From Psoroptes ovis (Eukaryota > Arthropoda > Arachnida > Sarcoptiformes > Psoroptidae), in NCBI GenBank assembly GCA_002943765.1, contig PQWQ01000027.1, positions 62,001-126,000 on the forward strand: a stretch of 64,000 nucleotides of DNA, read 5' to 3'. Position numbers and translations under genes: made by a program. The notes beneath the pieces were generated by a model. It searched no databases. It worked only from the letters and a program-made list of their open reading frames with translations, and had not been told where the DNA came from. Of the stretch, positions 48,018-59,861 are shown one piece after another (within the stretch, counting starts at the first letter, position 1; each line of letters opens with the position of its first letter).

Positions 48018-49891
48018 TTATTGTTTATTATTATTGACCATTATTTCATTCAATTCATTGTAAAGCTGCATGAATTCATAATCATTTAATATATTGTCCA
48101 TTAAATTGATATTTGTTTTTAAATTTTCAACCAATGAACGAAATTTGTTGATAAATTTTTCATTATTCAAATCATTCGGCAAGTTTTGATGATGATTGAT
48201 TGTTTGAAATTGAACAAGATGATCGAATAAATCTTCTTGGATTTCAAAATCCGCATCATCAAAATCAGCTTCATTGTCATATTTATAATATATTTCAAAT
48301 GGTAAATTATAATGTTCATTATCGAATAATTGTTTCATATAAATATCATTTTCATCTTGAATCAAACATTTATTCGATGATTGTTGTTGTTGATATGATA
48401 AATGTTGAATCAAATAGGTTCGAATTGTTGATGATTTACTGAGGAAATTTTCAATCAAATTCGTTGTAAATATTTCATTACAAATCAAATTTTGTAATGT
48501 GATGAAATAATAAAATTTACTGATGTAATCATTTGAACATTGTTCGAATAGAATTAGCAGTAATTCATTTAAATTATTCATAAATATTGATGATGGTTTT
48601 TGGAAATGATTACGATTGGTTATCATTGATAATTGATTCAATACTTTCAAACAATTCAAGGCTAATTCTATGCGATAATTTTCGTTTTGTAATGTTTGTC
48701 GTTGTTGAAAGATATTTTTCATTTTCCATATGATTTTTTCATAATCCGAATACATTAGAAATGAGCGGACATTTTTCAATAATCTCAACAGTAATAATTG
48801 ATCATATGAGGATTTTGAATTGAAAAAATTTCGAATCAATAAATAAATAATTTTACCATCAGGTTTTTCAATAAATTTTGTATAATTGAAAATTTTTTCA
48901 TATGAAATCAATGAATTTGTTTGTAAATTAATGTTGACCACTTTTAAATCGAATTCATTCCAAATTGGAAAATTTGTTTGTATCGGGCAGATGATCAACA
49001 ATTGATTAAACAGTTGTGGATCAATAAATTTAAATATTCGTTTGGTTAAATTCAAAATAATTTGACAAGTAAGCTGTAGAATCTGTAACTGTTTTTTCTT
49101 TTCCGATGATGATGATGAAAGCTTTAAATCTTCAAACCAAATTTCGCTCAACATCTGAAATAAAAGCTGTATAATTTCATTTGCAAATGTTTTCGATACA
49201 CGACACATACAACAAATGATATCGGATGCAATCAGTGTTCGTAATATATTAGTTGAAAATAGTTGATCGAAGAGAAATTCTTCAATTTCTTCAAATTGTT
49301 CGACGTTTAATGTCATTACAAACGCACATAGTATCGATGTGACATAATCGTAAAGGCTGAATGTTCTTTTAGAAGAAATAAATTAATCAAAGTAAAAATA
49401 TTCACAAATTAATCAAACTTACAAATCTTTATATTTGATTAACTCAGGATACATAAAAGATTCTGTTTGATGATCAATCAATTTGAAAAAGAATGAAAAT
49501 ATTGTAACAATTTCAGCATGATCACTATTATCAGTGGTTTGCTCCAGGCCGATCCATTGATTGATTGATTGTGAATCAATCTTCAGTAAACGTCGAAATA
49601 GATTTGTTAAGCCAATTAAATAATGGTCATTGTAATGTATTGGATTCAATACATAATTGATGAAATCATCACGACATTCTAATTCCAATAATGTTTCCTC
49701 ATTGTCAACATCATCGTCTAATAATTTTTTAATCAATTTATCGCCTAATTGAGTGTTGGTGATTGGTTCCAAACAATCATCATGTTCGAAATCTTCCTAA
49801 AAGTTTGCAAAAAAAAATGTCAAAATCAATCGTGTTAAGCATAAAATATATCATTAAATACCTCAAATGCTGAAATATCAGGGCTAGACAT
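48018..49891 (-). CDS. Unrecognised helical protein (about 580 residues)
   Basis: I do not recognise this protein. Exons 49891-49862, 49796-49423 and about 49356-48018 give 580 residues; an alternative acceptor 9 bp upstream would begin exon 3 at 49365 and give 583. The start exon encodes MSSPDISAFE and joins in frame to EDFEHDDCLEP. The sequence is rich in Leu, Ile, Asn, Phe and looks all-helical, for example IIQLLFQMLSEIWFEDLK, LLLLRLLKNVRSFLMYSDYE and LALNCLKVLNQLSMI, as in HEAT/ARM-like proteins. There is no signal peptide or membrane segment. The C-terminal third is acidic (YDNEADFDDADFEIQEDLFD). Three coherent exons with good splice sites, a divergent partner (RpL5) and a tightly convergent one (XAB2) argue that it is real. 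A distant relation to FIRRM/C1orf112-type proteins crossed my mind but is unsupported. Confidence 0.7.
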
Positions 49892-50191
49892 TTTTTCACC
49901 AATTATTTATAATTATAATCAATCGAAACTTGTCAGTCAAATTTTTAATTCACAAAACAAAATCTTAAAAAAATTCGAACACTTTTGATACACATAGTAT
50001 AAATTTGGCATGAAAAAAATGATGAAATACTTTCATTGTATGAAAATAGCACTCATTTATTATAGAAAACACATGTGCGGAAAAAGATTTTTTGCTTCAC
50101 ATGCACACACACACAGTTTTGTTGTTGTTGCTTTTCCTTTATTCTTTGCTTCGCGTGGACAATTTTTTTAAATTTTTATTAATTACTGAAA
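49892..50191. promoter_or_regulatory. Bidirectional promoter region with RpL5 TOP-like tract
   Basis: 300 bp between the divergent start codons of the 580-residue protein and RpL5. A pyrimidine-rich stretch CTTTTCCTTTATTCTTTGCT (50131-50150) is the likely 5' TOP start of the RpL5 transcript. A short CA repeat precedes it. Confidence 0.4.
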
Positions 50192-51301
50192 ATGGTTTGT
50201 AATTATTTAATAATTTAAATGAATTAATTTGAATTTACATTTTTTCCAAATTCGAATCCAGGCTGGTTTTGTTAAAGTGGTCAAAAATAAAGCCTATTTC
50301 AAACGTTTTCAAGTGAAATTCAAAAGGAGGCGAGGTATGAGGTTGTTGTTTTTTGAAAAATTGATTCAATAATTCAAATTTGATTGTAATTTCCATTAAA
50401 CACCAGAGGGTAAAACCGATTATTATGCTCGCCGTCGTTTGGTTGTTCAAGATAAGAACAAATACAATACACCGAAATATCGGCTGATCGTTCGATTCAC
50501 CAACAAAGATATTATTTGTCAAGTTGCATATGCTAAAATTGAAGGTGATCAAATTATTTGTGCCGCTTATTCACATGAATTACCACGCTATGGTGTTAAA
50601 GTTGGATTGACCAATTATGCTGCTGCTTATTGTACTGGATTGCTATTGGCTCGTCGGGTATGGTGTATTCAAATGTGAATCAAATCGAAATTTCTTTAAT
50701 TCATTCCTTCAATTTCCAGTTACTCCAAAAATTCAAACTCGATCAAATTTACAAAGGTGCTGAAGAGGTGAATGGTGAACAATATCAAGTGGAAAATATT
50801 GATGGACAACCACGATCGTTTCGTGCTTATTTAGATGTCGGCCTCGCTCGTACATCGACTGGTGCACGTGTATTCGGTGTTATGAAAGGTGCTGCCGATG
50901 GTGGTCTCGACATACCACATTCGACCAAACGTTTCCCCGGCTATGATAATGAATCTAAACAATTCAATGCCGAAGTACATCGTGATCATATATTCGGTCA
51001 ACATGTAGCTGAATATATGAAAAAATTATTGGAAGAAGATGAAGAAGCATATAAACGACAATTTTCCCAGTATATTAAATTAGGTATTACCAGTGATGAA
51101 TTGGAAAATATTTATGAAAAAGCCCATGAAGCGATACGCGCGGATCCATCACCGATGCCGAAGAAACAACGTACTAAACCGGACCCGACCGCCAAGAAAC
51201 CAGCTAAGCAATTCAAAGCTAAGAAATTGACATTAGCTGCACGTAAAAATAAGATTGAACAAAGAAAACGTGCCGTTTTGGCCCGGATTAAAGGCGAATG
51301 A
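50192..51301 (+). CDS. RpL5: 60S ribosomal protein L5 (uL18)
   Basis: Large-subunit protein that binds 5S rRNA with RpL11 and, as the free 5S RNP, can signal ribosome stress. Exons 50192-50194, 50262-50334, 50407-50657 and 50720-51301 give 302 residues. Exon 1 contains only the ATG of the coding sequence (ATG|GTTTGT), an arrangement seen in several ribosomal protein genes; without it exon 2 has no start. Family sequence: FVKVVKNKAYFKRFQVKFKR, GKTDYYARRRLVVQDKNKYN, GVKVGLTNYAAAYCTGLLLA, DGGLDIPHSTKRFPGYDNES and EVHRDHIFGQ. A basic C-terminus of KK/KPAKQFKAKK type follows. AATAAA lies at about 51381. Confidence 0.96.
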
Positions 51302-52860
51302 TAATATTTCAATATAATAATTTATGATTATTATCGTTTTCCGAAAATTTTCCATCTAAAATAATTCGATTTTTTGACAAAATAAACATGAAAATAATTC
51401 AAATAATTTTTGCATCATCATTTCGATTGTTGTTCGGTTGTTTTTGGATTACTGGAATTTGGATATTTTCCATAATTAGCATATTTTTCGAGACAAATAT
51501 TTGATCCTGCTTTGATCACCTGTGTTAAGCAATCGGTGATGAATGGAAAATTTTTTCAATAAATTTTATTATAAACGGATATTTTTATTTAAATTTAAAT
51601 ATCTGAGTAAATAAATGATTCTACTGCTGAAAAATTGGTTTATAGCCAATGTCAAGTTTCGCATTGTGACCACAGCCAATCGTGATTATAAATTTTTTCC
51701 CCGTAAAAACAAATAGTGATCTGTTTGATGATGGTGATTATTAGATCACCTGATTGATGATGATCATATTTTTCAATGAAAACATAAACAAACAAGCCAG
51801 ACACAAGCCTCAAAAATTTTCCATTCACATTTTTACAATCTTACATATTTTTTGCTGCATCATTTTGACTGTATGTATGAATGAATGATTGGTCTAATAG
51901 TGTCGGTGAAGATGGTAGAAAACAATACAAATCGAAGGTATCATTTCGGTCTGTCTGTAAATCAATCAGATTGATTTAGTTACAATGATAATTCAAAACA
52001 ATATTAGGTCATTGTCGAACTATATGCTTCAAATGATTGAGCCATAATTTGGTTTGGTGGAAAAATTTCATTCATTTAATAATTGAAAATCATAAATGGA
52101 TGATTTGAAATTTTCTTTTAATCCTTTGATTATTGAGATTGTGATAATAAAAACAAATAGCCATAAAAATCCTTTCAAGGGTTAGTGCCTTTTCGAATAA
52201 ATAGTTTCTAGTAATAAAACAAAAAAAAATTTATGACAAATTAATTCAATGAGCACAAACATTGATTGAATAATTGACTAACCTTGAATCATTGAATCAT
52301 TCACTCATCATCTCCAAATGATAAATGTCAATGTCGAATTTATTTTATTTTAATTTGATTTTAACTCTTTGTCAGCAATTGATGGCCACAAATTAATCAC
52401 AAGTTCACAAATGTGAAAATACACTTGACATTGATTTTTAATGCATATGCAAAGGGACAAATTCAGTGTCAATTGTTTTATTTTTCAATTGTTACACTCA
52501 AAAAAGCAATCAACAAAGGCATGAATCAAAATTTTATCAATTCTTTAAGAAACCAATGAGTTGACCTAATTTTTTTTTCTGCCAAATTTTCAATTTGATT
52601 ATGATTCAAATTTGATTTGATTATGGTTAAAATTGAATCAATAAATTGATACTGGATATGGGAAGATTCTTGAAACAATAACTAAGATTAATTAGATTCG
52701 AATTTCGAATTTTTTTTTTGTAAATGAATTGTGATGGCCATATACAATCGATAGTTGATTGTTGATGATTGTAATTATTATAATCATAATTACAATTGTC
52801 ATTGATCATAATTTGATGAAAAGACAGAAATTATATATAGAAAATAATGCGTAAAAAATA

Positions 52861-52880
52861 CACGCACACACACACACACA
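52861..52880. repeat. CA microsatellite
   Basis: A (CA)n run of about 8 units with one interruption. Confidence 0.85.
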
Positions 52881-52981
52881 GGTCAAATATTATTATTGTA
52901 TCAACGTAATGAATGAATAGGTTTTCGATGGAAATAAATGGGAAAAAAGGAAGGAAAATGGACAAAGAAAATCGATTTATA

Positions 52982-53061
52982 TTAGGGCGGCCGAAAAGTT
53001 TTTGCCGATTTTCCAATAATTTTCCCTGATATAACCGGCAACAACTTTACGGATAACCTAA
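52982..53061. mobile_element. Family 1 palindromic element, copy e
   Basis: 80 bp. Left TTAGGGCGGCCGAAAAGTTT pairs imperfectly with right AACTTTACGGATAACCTAA; inner TTGCCGATTTTCC also pairs with the region around ATAACCGGCAAC. It is more diverged than the other copies. Confidence 0.75.
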
Positions 53062-53350
53062 TCATTGAATTTTGATAGAATTGAATTGAATTAACAAATT
53101 CAAAGAGAAAAATAAGTAATAATGGTAATAAATGAGTGATGTAATACAACAAGTGGTGTATCAACCATCATCTCATTAACAAATTTTCGTATGATTTTAA
53201 ATTTCTCTCCATACAAATTAATGCATTTTTGCAGCAAATTACATTCGAATGTAATTTATTTAAGTAAAAATTTGATTTTAAGTCGAAAAAAAATTAAATA
53301 ATCACAGAAACAAAATTTCACTTTTGCTCTCATCACCTTTACACAAATAT

Positions 53351-53368
53351 TCACACACACACACACAC
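53351..53368. repeat. CA microsatellite
   Basis: A (CA)n run of about 8 units. Confidence 0.8.
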
Positions 53369-53699
53369 TTACATACACACAGACCATCATCGATTATCAT
53401 GTCATCATCTCAATCAATTCAAATTCAATTCAATCAGTGGTCTTAATCCTAAATGGTCTCATAAATATTTTTTTTTAAAAAAATGTCATGGCACACTTTT
53501 TTCACATTTATCACACTTTAACATCAAATATTGTTGATGATGATGATGATATTTCAATAATAATAATAATAATTAGTTTTTATAAAGATAATTTGAATTT
53601 TAATTCGAATAAATGGAAAATTTTCTCTTCGCACCAATCCAATCAACAAAATATTAAATAAATCGAAAAATAATTATTTCATTTGATTTCATTTTGGTT

Positions 53700-53882
53700 T
53701 CAAAGGATATAACTTGACTTATTAAATTGTATCAAAGCTGTCCGATCCAAAACATTCGACATTCGAAATTCGAATCTTTTTTCTTCATCATCTTTGAAAC
53801 ATTCGATTTTCAAACCCAATTCTTCACCAAGGTATTTCGACGATGTGTATGATAACGGTGATTGACAGTGTGGCATCTTCAT
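53700..53882 (-). CDS. Possible small protein, 60 residues, unassigned
   Basis: An isolated minus-strand frame beginning MKMPHCQSPLSYTSSKYLGE and ending IQFNKSSYIL. Unlike the other short frames here, it is not a translated simple repeat and has a protein-like mix of Gly, Cys, Glu, Lys and aromatic residues. I see no signal peptide or known domain. It could be a real small gene, a lone exon, or chance. Confidence 0.3.
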   Translation of the reverse strand: MKMPHCQSPLSYTSSKYLGEELGLKIECFKDDEEKRFEFRMSNVLDRTALIQFNKSSYIL

Positions 53883-54262
53883 GCATTTTTTAAATTTTTT
53901 AAATCAAGTCAAGACCCGATAAATATCAACGACAACTCACCTAAATAGTTACAACTGTGATTAATTCATTCATTTCATTTCATTCATTAAATTTTCTTTA
54001 TTTTTTGGTTGTGTATATTGATGTATATATTGGTTGTTGTTGTGCATATTTGTTAATGTTGTAATCATCTCACATGGGACAATTTATTGTCATATTTTTT
54101 TCATTTATTAATTATTATCTTAAGACAATGTCTTTTTGCTTGTGTGTGTAACTGTGTATTTAATGTATATTTATGTATGTATGAAAGGAACAACAAATGC
54201 ATGTATTTAAACAATAGTCCTCCGATTCACGGTATTATTGTCATCATCATCTTTGTTTCCAC

Positions 54263-54263
<1 letters not shown>

Positions 54264-54297
<34 letters not shown>
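54264..54297. repeat. A homopolymer (34 bases)
   Basis: A run of 34 A bases, the longest in the window. Its length may be unreliable in the assembly. Confidence 0.85.
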
Positions 54298-54299
<2 letters not shown>

Positions 54300-54427
54300 G
54301 TGAGAAAAAGACAATTAAACACCAGTAAATTGTCATCGAATTCTCAATAAATATATTTGCTACAATTAATAAATGATCTCAATTTGATTTATTTTTGATT
54401 GAAAATTGTCTTCAATTTTTTTTTTCA

Positions 54428-54437
54428 TATATAAATA
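54428..54437 (+). promoter_or_regulatory. TATA-like box for the SLC36-type gene
   Basis: TATATAAATA, about 110 bp upstream of a probable 5' UTR splice donor (TTTCG|GTAAGT at 54540). Initiator-like TCATTC occurs about 40 bp downstream. Spacing is slightly wide, so the assignment is tentative. Confidence 0.4.
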
Positions 54438-54540
54438 GACGCATTTTTTATCTCGATCAATCGATATTCATTCATTCGTATATTTTTGGTTGAATTGATT
54501 AATCAATCAATCAATCAATGAAAATCGGTGAGATATTTCG

Positions 54541-54931
54541 GTAAGTAAATTGAACTACTAATCATTTCCCATAACATTGAATTTTGAAATGTAGATTTTT
54601 AATTAATTATTCGATTGATGATCAATCGAAATTAATTAATTGATTAATTAACCAATAATTATGATGCGTCACATATCATTTTGTTGTTGTTGTTTTATCG
54701 CGCAAAATAACAATAACCAAGTTCAGTCACCAAATAGGGTGTTTAGTGTAAATTTGATTCTTTTTTTGAATTATTTCAGTGTAGATATTACTTATTCAAC
54801 CCTTATGATAATCGATCCTCATTCGAATACTTATAAAAAAAAAACTTTTCGAATCATCGAATTTCATTGATAATTTAAATTTTTTTCTCCTTATTCTAAT
54901 TAACATAATTATTATTTCATTTTTTTCAAAG
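54541..54931 (+). other. Probable 5' UTR intron of the SLC36-type gene
   Basis: Consensus donor GTAAGT at 54541 and acceptor TTTTTTTCAAAG ending at 54931, in a stretch with no long frame and just upstream of the transporter ATG. The spliced leader would continue 54932-55077. This is inferred from splice motifs only. Confidence 0.4.
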
Positions 54932-55077
54932 GGAATTTCGCATTCAAAACAAAACATATCATTCTTCCGTTCAAATCAATCAAATATTTATGAAATTAAT
55001 TAATATCTCTGTAAGATTCAAATAAATAAATAAAAAACCTGCAACGAAACTGTGAAAATTATCGAGAAAAGAAAAAA

Positions 55078-56877
55078 ATGACACACGGATCATCAACAAC
55101 GATCGGTTCAACGACCACATTACAAGCATTGATGACATTACTGAAATGTTATATAGGTACTGGAATATTATCAATGCCTAAAGCATTTTCCGATTCCGGC
55201 TATATATTCGGTGTATTGGGTGTCATATTGATCGGTTTCCTTTGTAATTTATGTATTCATATGCTTGTACAAATCAACGATGCATTGATTGCTGATCCAC
55301 AACAAATTCCTTATGACTATCAAATGGTAAGCATTCCATTGTATTGAATCAGGTATTTATTAATAATAATTGATTACTAATAATGATAAATGAATAATAG
55401 TTAGCACAATTGGCATTTGAAAATGGACCAAAAAAACTAAGAAATTATGGAAAATTATCGAAAAAAATATTGACCATTTGTTTATGTTTATCCCAAACTG
55501 GTTTCTGTTGTGCTTATGCATTATTTATTGCTAAAAATTTGCTACAATTTTTCATAAATTTACAAATAATCAATGTATTCAATAATGATAATAATAATAT
55601 TGTAAATGTTGATAATGTTAATAATAATATAAATCAATATGATTATAATAATGTATTATTATTATTTTTATTAACATTATTACCAATGATGATATTATTG
55701 AATTATATTAAAAGTATTTATCACTTGTCATTATGTTCATTATTTGCAAACATTATACAAATGGCTAGTTTAATTATTATTATTTATAATCTTGTCACCG
55801 ATATACCAAATATTGATGATCGTAAAGCGATCAATTATCGGCTGCCACAATTTGTCAGTACAACTGCATTTACATTCGAAGGTATTACTGTTGTAAGTAT
55901 TGATTAATTATTATTTTTTAATATTATTTCATTAATTTATATTAAAAATAATCTTCCCTCAGACAATGCCCTTATATCGTTCGCTGAAAAAACGTGAAAA
56001 TTTTGCTAAACCATTTGGAATATTAAATTTAGCAATAATAATTGTGATTACATTATATTCAATGATTGGTTTTTTAGGATACATTAAATATGGTGATGAT
56101 GTTGATGCTAGTATTACATTTTCATTACCAAATGAAACAAAATATATTTTAGTACAATTAATGTATTCATTAGCCATTACGTTTTCATATCCAGTACAAA
56201 TGTACGTGGCAATACAATTAATGTGGCCAACAATTTATAATTTCTTAATTGAAAGAAAAAAATCTGATTTATGGATAACGATTTATGATTATCTATTTCG
56301 TTCATCATTAGTTTTATTAACATGTATGTCAATTTTTCAATTAATAATGAATTATTTTCATTATTTTATTAATTTGTAATCTTGTTTATTTTCATTTTTA
56401 TGATATTGGATCAACACAGTCATATTGGCCGCAACAGTACCTGAATTAGACTTGATCATAGAACTGATCGGTGCATTTGCATGTACTTCGGTCGCCATCA
56501 TAATACCAACAGTATTACATACAGTAATGTTTTATGAACGTAGCAAAGGTTTACGGCTGAAATTTTTAATTACACGCAATATAATTATCCTTATTTTTGG
56601 CATATTAGTATTTATAACTGGTACATATTTTTCATTGATCGGTATATTTGAAACATTTGAAAAAAAATTACATCAATCGTCATCATCATCCATACTAATC
56701 AATGATATAATCAATGATAATTCAACTGATTTTGAATCAATTATTGTTGCAAATCACAACAACAACAACAACAACAGCAGTAATCAAATACCATTTTGGT
56801 TTAATAAATTAATTAATATAACACATTTAGCTACGACAACAACAACAACAACGGCAAACAACCATAGTATCTATTAA
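55078..56877 (+). CDS. SLC36/PAT-type proton-coupled amino acid transporter
   Basis: Multi-pass transporter of the amino acid/auxin permease family, likely moving small neutral amino acids with protons at plasma or lysosomal membranes. Exons 55078-55326, 55401-55892, 55963-56323 and 56420-56877 give 519 residues. The first membrane segment carries the family motif (LKCYIGTGILSMPKAFSDSG), followed by GFLCNLCIHMLVQIND. Later segments: LSQTGFCCAYALFIAKNLL, STTAFTFEGITVTMPLYRSL, YSMIGFLGYIKYGDDV and SYPVQMYVAIQLMWP, all typical of PAT/pathetic transporters. About 11 hydrophobic segments can be counted. An Asn/Val-rich insert lies in the loop between segments 3 and 4, and the C-terminus after about residue 450 is Asn/Thr-rich. 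The gene converges with the VRK-family kinase, 550 bp away. Confidence 0.94.
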
Positions 56878-57427
56878 ATAATTAATCAATCAATCAAAAG
56901 AAAATATAAAAATTACACCTAAAATAAACCTGAAATCAACTACTGTGGTAAAGGTGAATAATAATTAAATTTTAAATTCAATGAAAGAAATTCTTTTTTT
57001 TTGTAAATATTTTATAAAATCCTTCAATTTTAAATTCAATTTATGTAAATTTTTGAATCATATTTTTTTCAATCAATGATAATTTATTAAGTAATCGATT
57101 CCATATATTGATTTTAATTAATTAAAAAAAAATTAATTAATTAACATTTTCAATTGAATTTTTCAGTGTGTTTTGTAAAAAAACAAACAATTCTTTCATA
57201 ATCAAATCACAATTCGTAATAATAAAAAATATTTTTTTTTTTTTTTTTGAGAACAAAAATTTGGTACTTGGGAACCCTAAATATACCTTAATAATGATTT
57301 TCAACACTCGAAACGAATTAAACCATTAAGCTGGGCCTTAAAAGACATGGTTCGAGTGTGCAAGAATATTAATACTTTCACAACTAAACAAATATCAAAT
57401 TCTTCTTCTGAATTGAATTGAATTACA
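56878..57427. other. Convergent 3' region SLC36-type/VRK-type genes
   Basis: 3' UTRs of both genes; several AATAAA/AATTAA motifs and a T run at 57232-57248. No gene is seen. Confidence 0.45.
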
Positions 57428-59861
57428 TTATTTTTTCTTTTTATTTTGTAACAACATACGAACACGTTGCATTTCGGCTGTTTCAGTGACGCCGTCTGCA
57501 TTGATTGCTGGTGTCAGTGGCAATTGTTTTGATCGGGCTATTTGTTTACATGAATTTTTTTGTTGTTTTGATGTTGATGATGATGATAATGTTTTAGTGG
57601 TGGTTGTCACAGCTGATGTTGATGACGATGATGATGATGTTGACAATGATATTGTTGATTTAGATGTTTTACGGCTATTAATTATTGAATTACTATGATT
57701 ATTTTCTTTGATGCTCATATTTACATTCGAATGTTTTAAATCATCATCATCATCATCGTGATCATCATCATATGATTGTCTTGTACGACATCTTTGATTA
57801 TTAATATAAATACGACATTTTGTTATATTTTTCTTCTTTTTTGATTTATTTTCATCATTTATGATTGATGATTGCTTCGAATGAATTGTTCTCAATTTAC
57901 CATTCGTCATTGTTTGTATTGATTTTGATTTGTGTGTAGTGGGTGTTGGCTGATCATCATCATCAATCAAATAAGCGAGTAATTCTTCTCTTTCGAATGG
58001 ACCAAATAATGGCTGATCATCATTATCATTATCATTGATATGTATTGATACTAATTTGGTGCTAAAACGTCTTGAATTTTTTTCATCCAACATTCCATCA
58101 TTGAATGGTGTGGCTATAGATGGCGGATTTTTCGATAATATCGCATCATTATTATCGATATCATCGAAGATGTTATTAAGTTTATGACTTCGTAATTTTT
58201 TCATAGCCGTTCTAGGTGTCGTTGCTACTGATTGAGGTGTTTTACTTTTCATTTGTTTCCCACGTTTTTTCGATGGGGTACTTAGAACGTCTTTATTCGA
58301 TTCATCATCTTCGATTTCGGTATCATCACCACTAGTATTGTCATTATTTTTAACAGCTGATAATGTTGCATGGCCATTTATTTGTTGCGGATATTTTCCA
58401 TTATTTGTTTGTTCATTATTATTTGATTTCAATGCATTTTTACGTGGACGTTTTACTGAATCATCAATCGATGATGGTTGATGCGTTGATTTAGGATTAG
58501 ATTTAGCAATTTCAGCCAAAATATTCTTATATTTATCATAATTTGGACGATCATCATGCGATAGGCTATTGATTTCATCGAAAAATTTCTTAAAACCTTT
58601 CGGTATCATAGTGGATATTGGCATATTATTTTTAGATTGTTTCGATTGTTGTTGTTGCTGTACATTCGTATTGATTGATGATGATTTTTTTGAATTTGTT
58701 TTCATTTTATTAGATTGTTTTGTTGAATCATTTGCAGTGTCATCATCATCAAATGTTTTACCACTAAATGATTCTTTTAAAAATTCATTTATATTAGCCA
58801 TGGCCCAATTCTTTTTCTCCAATACTTTTTCAGCATCTTTCAATAAATTACCCCATGGATGGCGGCCATAAAACCACAGGATCAGATTATAACCTAATGA
58901 TTCAATATCACTACGTCTTGATATGACACCAATATGTGCATCACGTGAACGAAATTCACAAGTACCATTATTAGCTTTACGTTTATCAGGTTCATATGGT
59001 TTATGTGCACCTTGAAATGTAAATCTTTCGACCAGACCATAATCAATCAAATAATACTTGTCATCTTCATGAATATTAGTAGTTACATTTTGATATTGGT
59101 CATTATTTTCACCAGCTGTTGCTCTTTTACGTGTTTTACGTTTGTTATTACCATTATTAGTATTTAAAGGATTGTTATTACAATCATCAATACTGGTATA
59201 TGTGCGTAGAATGTTTTGAGCTTTTATATCAGCATGAATGTATCCTTGATCATGAATATATTCGAGCACGTCTAAATGATTGATTAATGAGAAATAATGA
59301 ACATTTAATTAGACCAAATGAATTAACAAAACTTACCAATTATCCTGCAAGCAATTCTACATATCGTCGGTATACTCAGCAACCTTTTCTCCAACACATT
59401 CTGCAGTTCATCACCTAAACGTTCCATGATTAGGAAACGATATGCACTGTTATGGGTGCCGGATGCAATAAAACGTGGTACACCCAGAAATGTCAAATTT
59501 TTTTTCGCCATAAATGATTCTATCTGAGCTTTTTGACATGCACGTAGTACAAAATTAACTTCCACAAACAGTGGACCATTAATATTATCCAATTTCATTA
59601 CATATTGATTGTTTGGCGTATCTTTAGGGTGTATGAGATATATTTCACCAAAACCGCCTAAACCTATAGGCTTGCCGATAACCCATTGTTTTTTTTCATT
59701 ATCAATCAATATTTGTCCTTCTGGCAGTGGATCACAAAGACGATAACCATTTGGTGCAATACGACCTAATTAAAAATTTTAAATTTAATGACTGACTTGT
59801 AAAAAACTCGAAAAAAACACTAACCTTTCGGCGTATTACGATATTTATCTGTCATCGTCAT
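57428..59861 (-). CDS. Vaccinia-related-kinase (VRK1/NHK-1) family kinase
   Basis: Nuclear Ser/Thr kinase of the CK1-related VRK group; animal VRK1 phosphorylates histones and BAF to control chromatin and nuclear envelope. Exons 59861-59825, 59765-59337 and 59271-57428 give 769 residues. The kinase domain shows the glycine loop (GLGGFGEIYL), the lysine strand (YVMKLDN), the catalytic loop HADIKAQNIL, the VRK-type metal motif LIDYGLVERF (DYG instead of DFG), and the substrate segment KANNGTCEFRSRDAHIGVIS and RRSDIESLGYNLILWFYGRH. All catalytic residues are intact. VRK proteins are usually 400-600 residues; here an extra Ser/Asn/Asp/Lys-rich low-complexity C-terminal tail of about 400 residues follows, with several basic runs that could be nuclear localisation signals. 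Confidence 0.94.

Larger units (their letters stand above)
51302..54420. other. Gene-poor region between RpL5 and the SLC36 gene
   Basis: About 3.1 kb with high AT content, CA repeats (52861-52880; 53351-53368), a 34-base A run (54264-54297), GATGATGAT runs and one family 1 element (52982-53061). The only reading frame worth mention is the 60-codon one at 53700-53882. No RNA gene is recognised. Distal regulatory sequence for the flanking genes is possible but cannot be shown. Confidence 0.4.
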
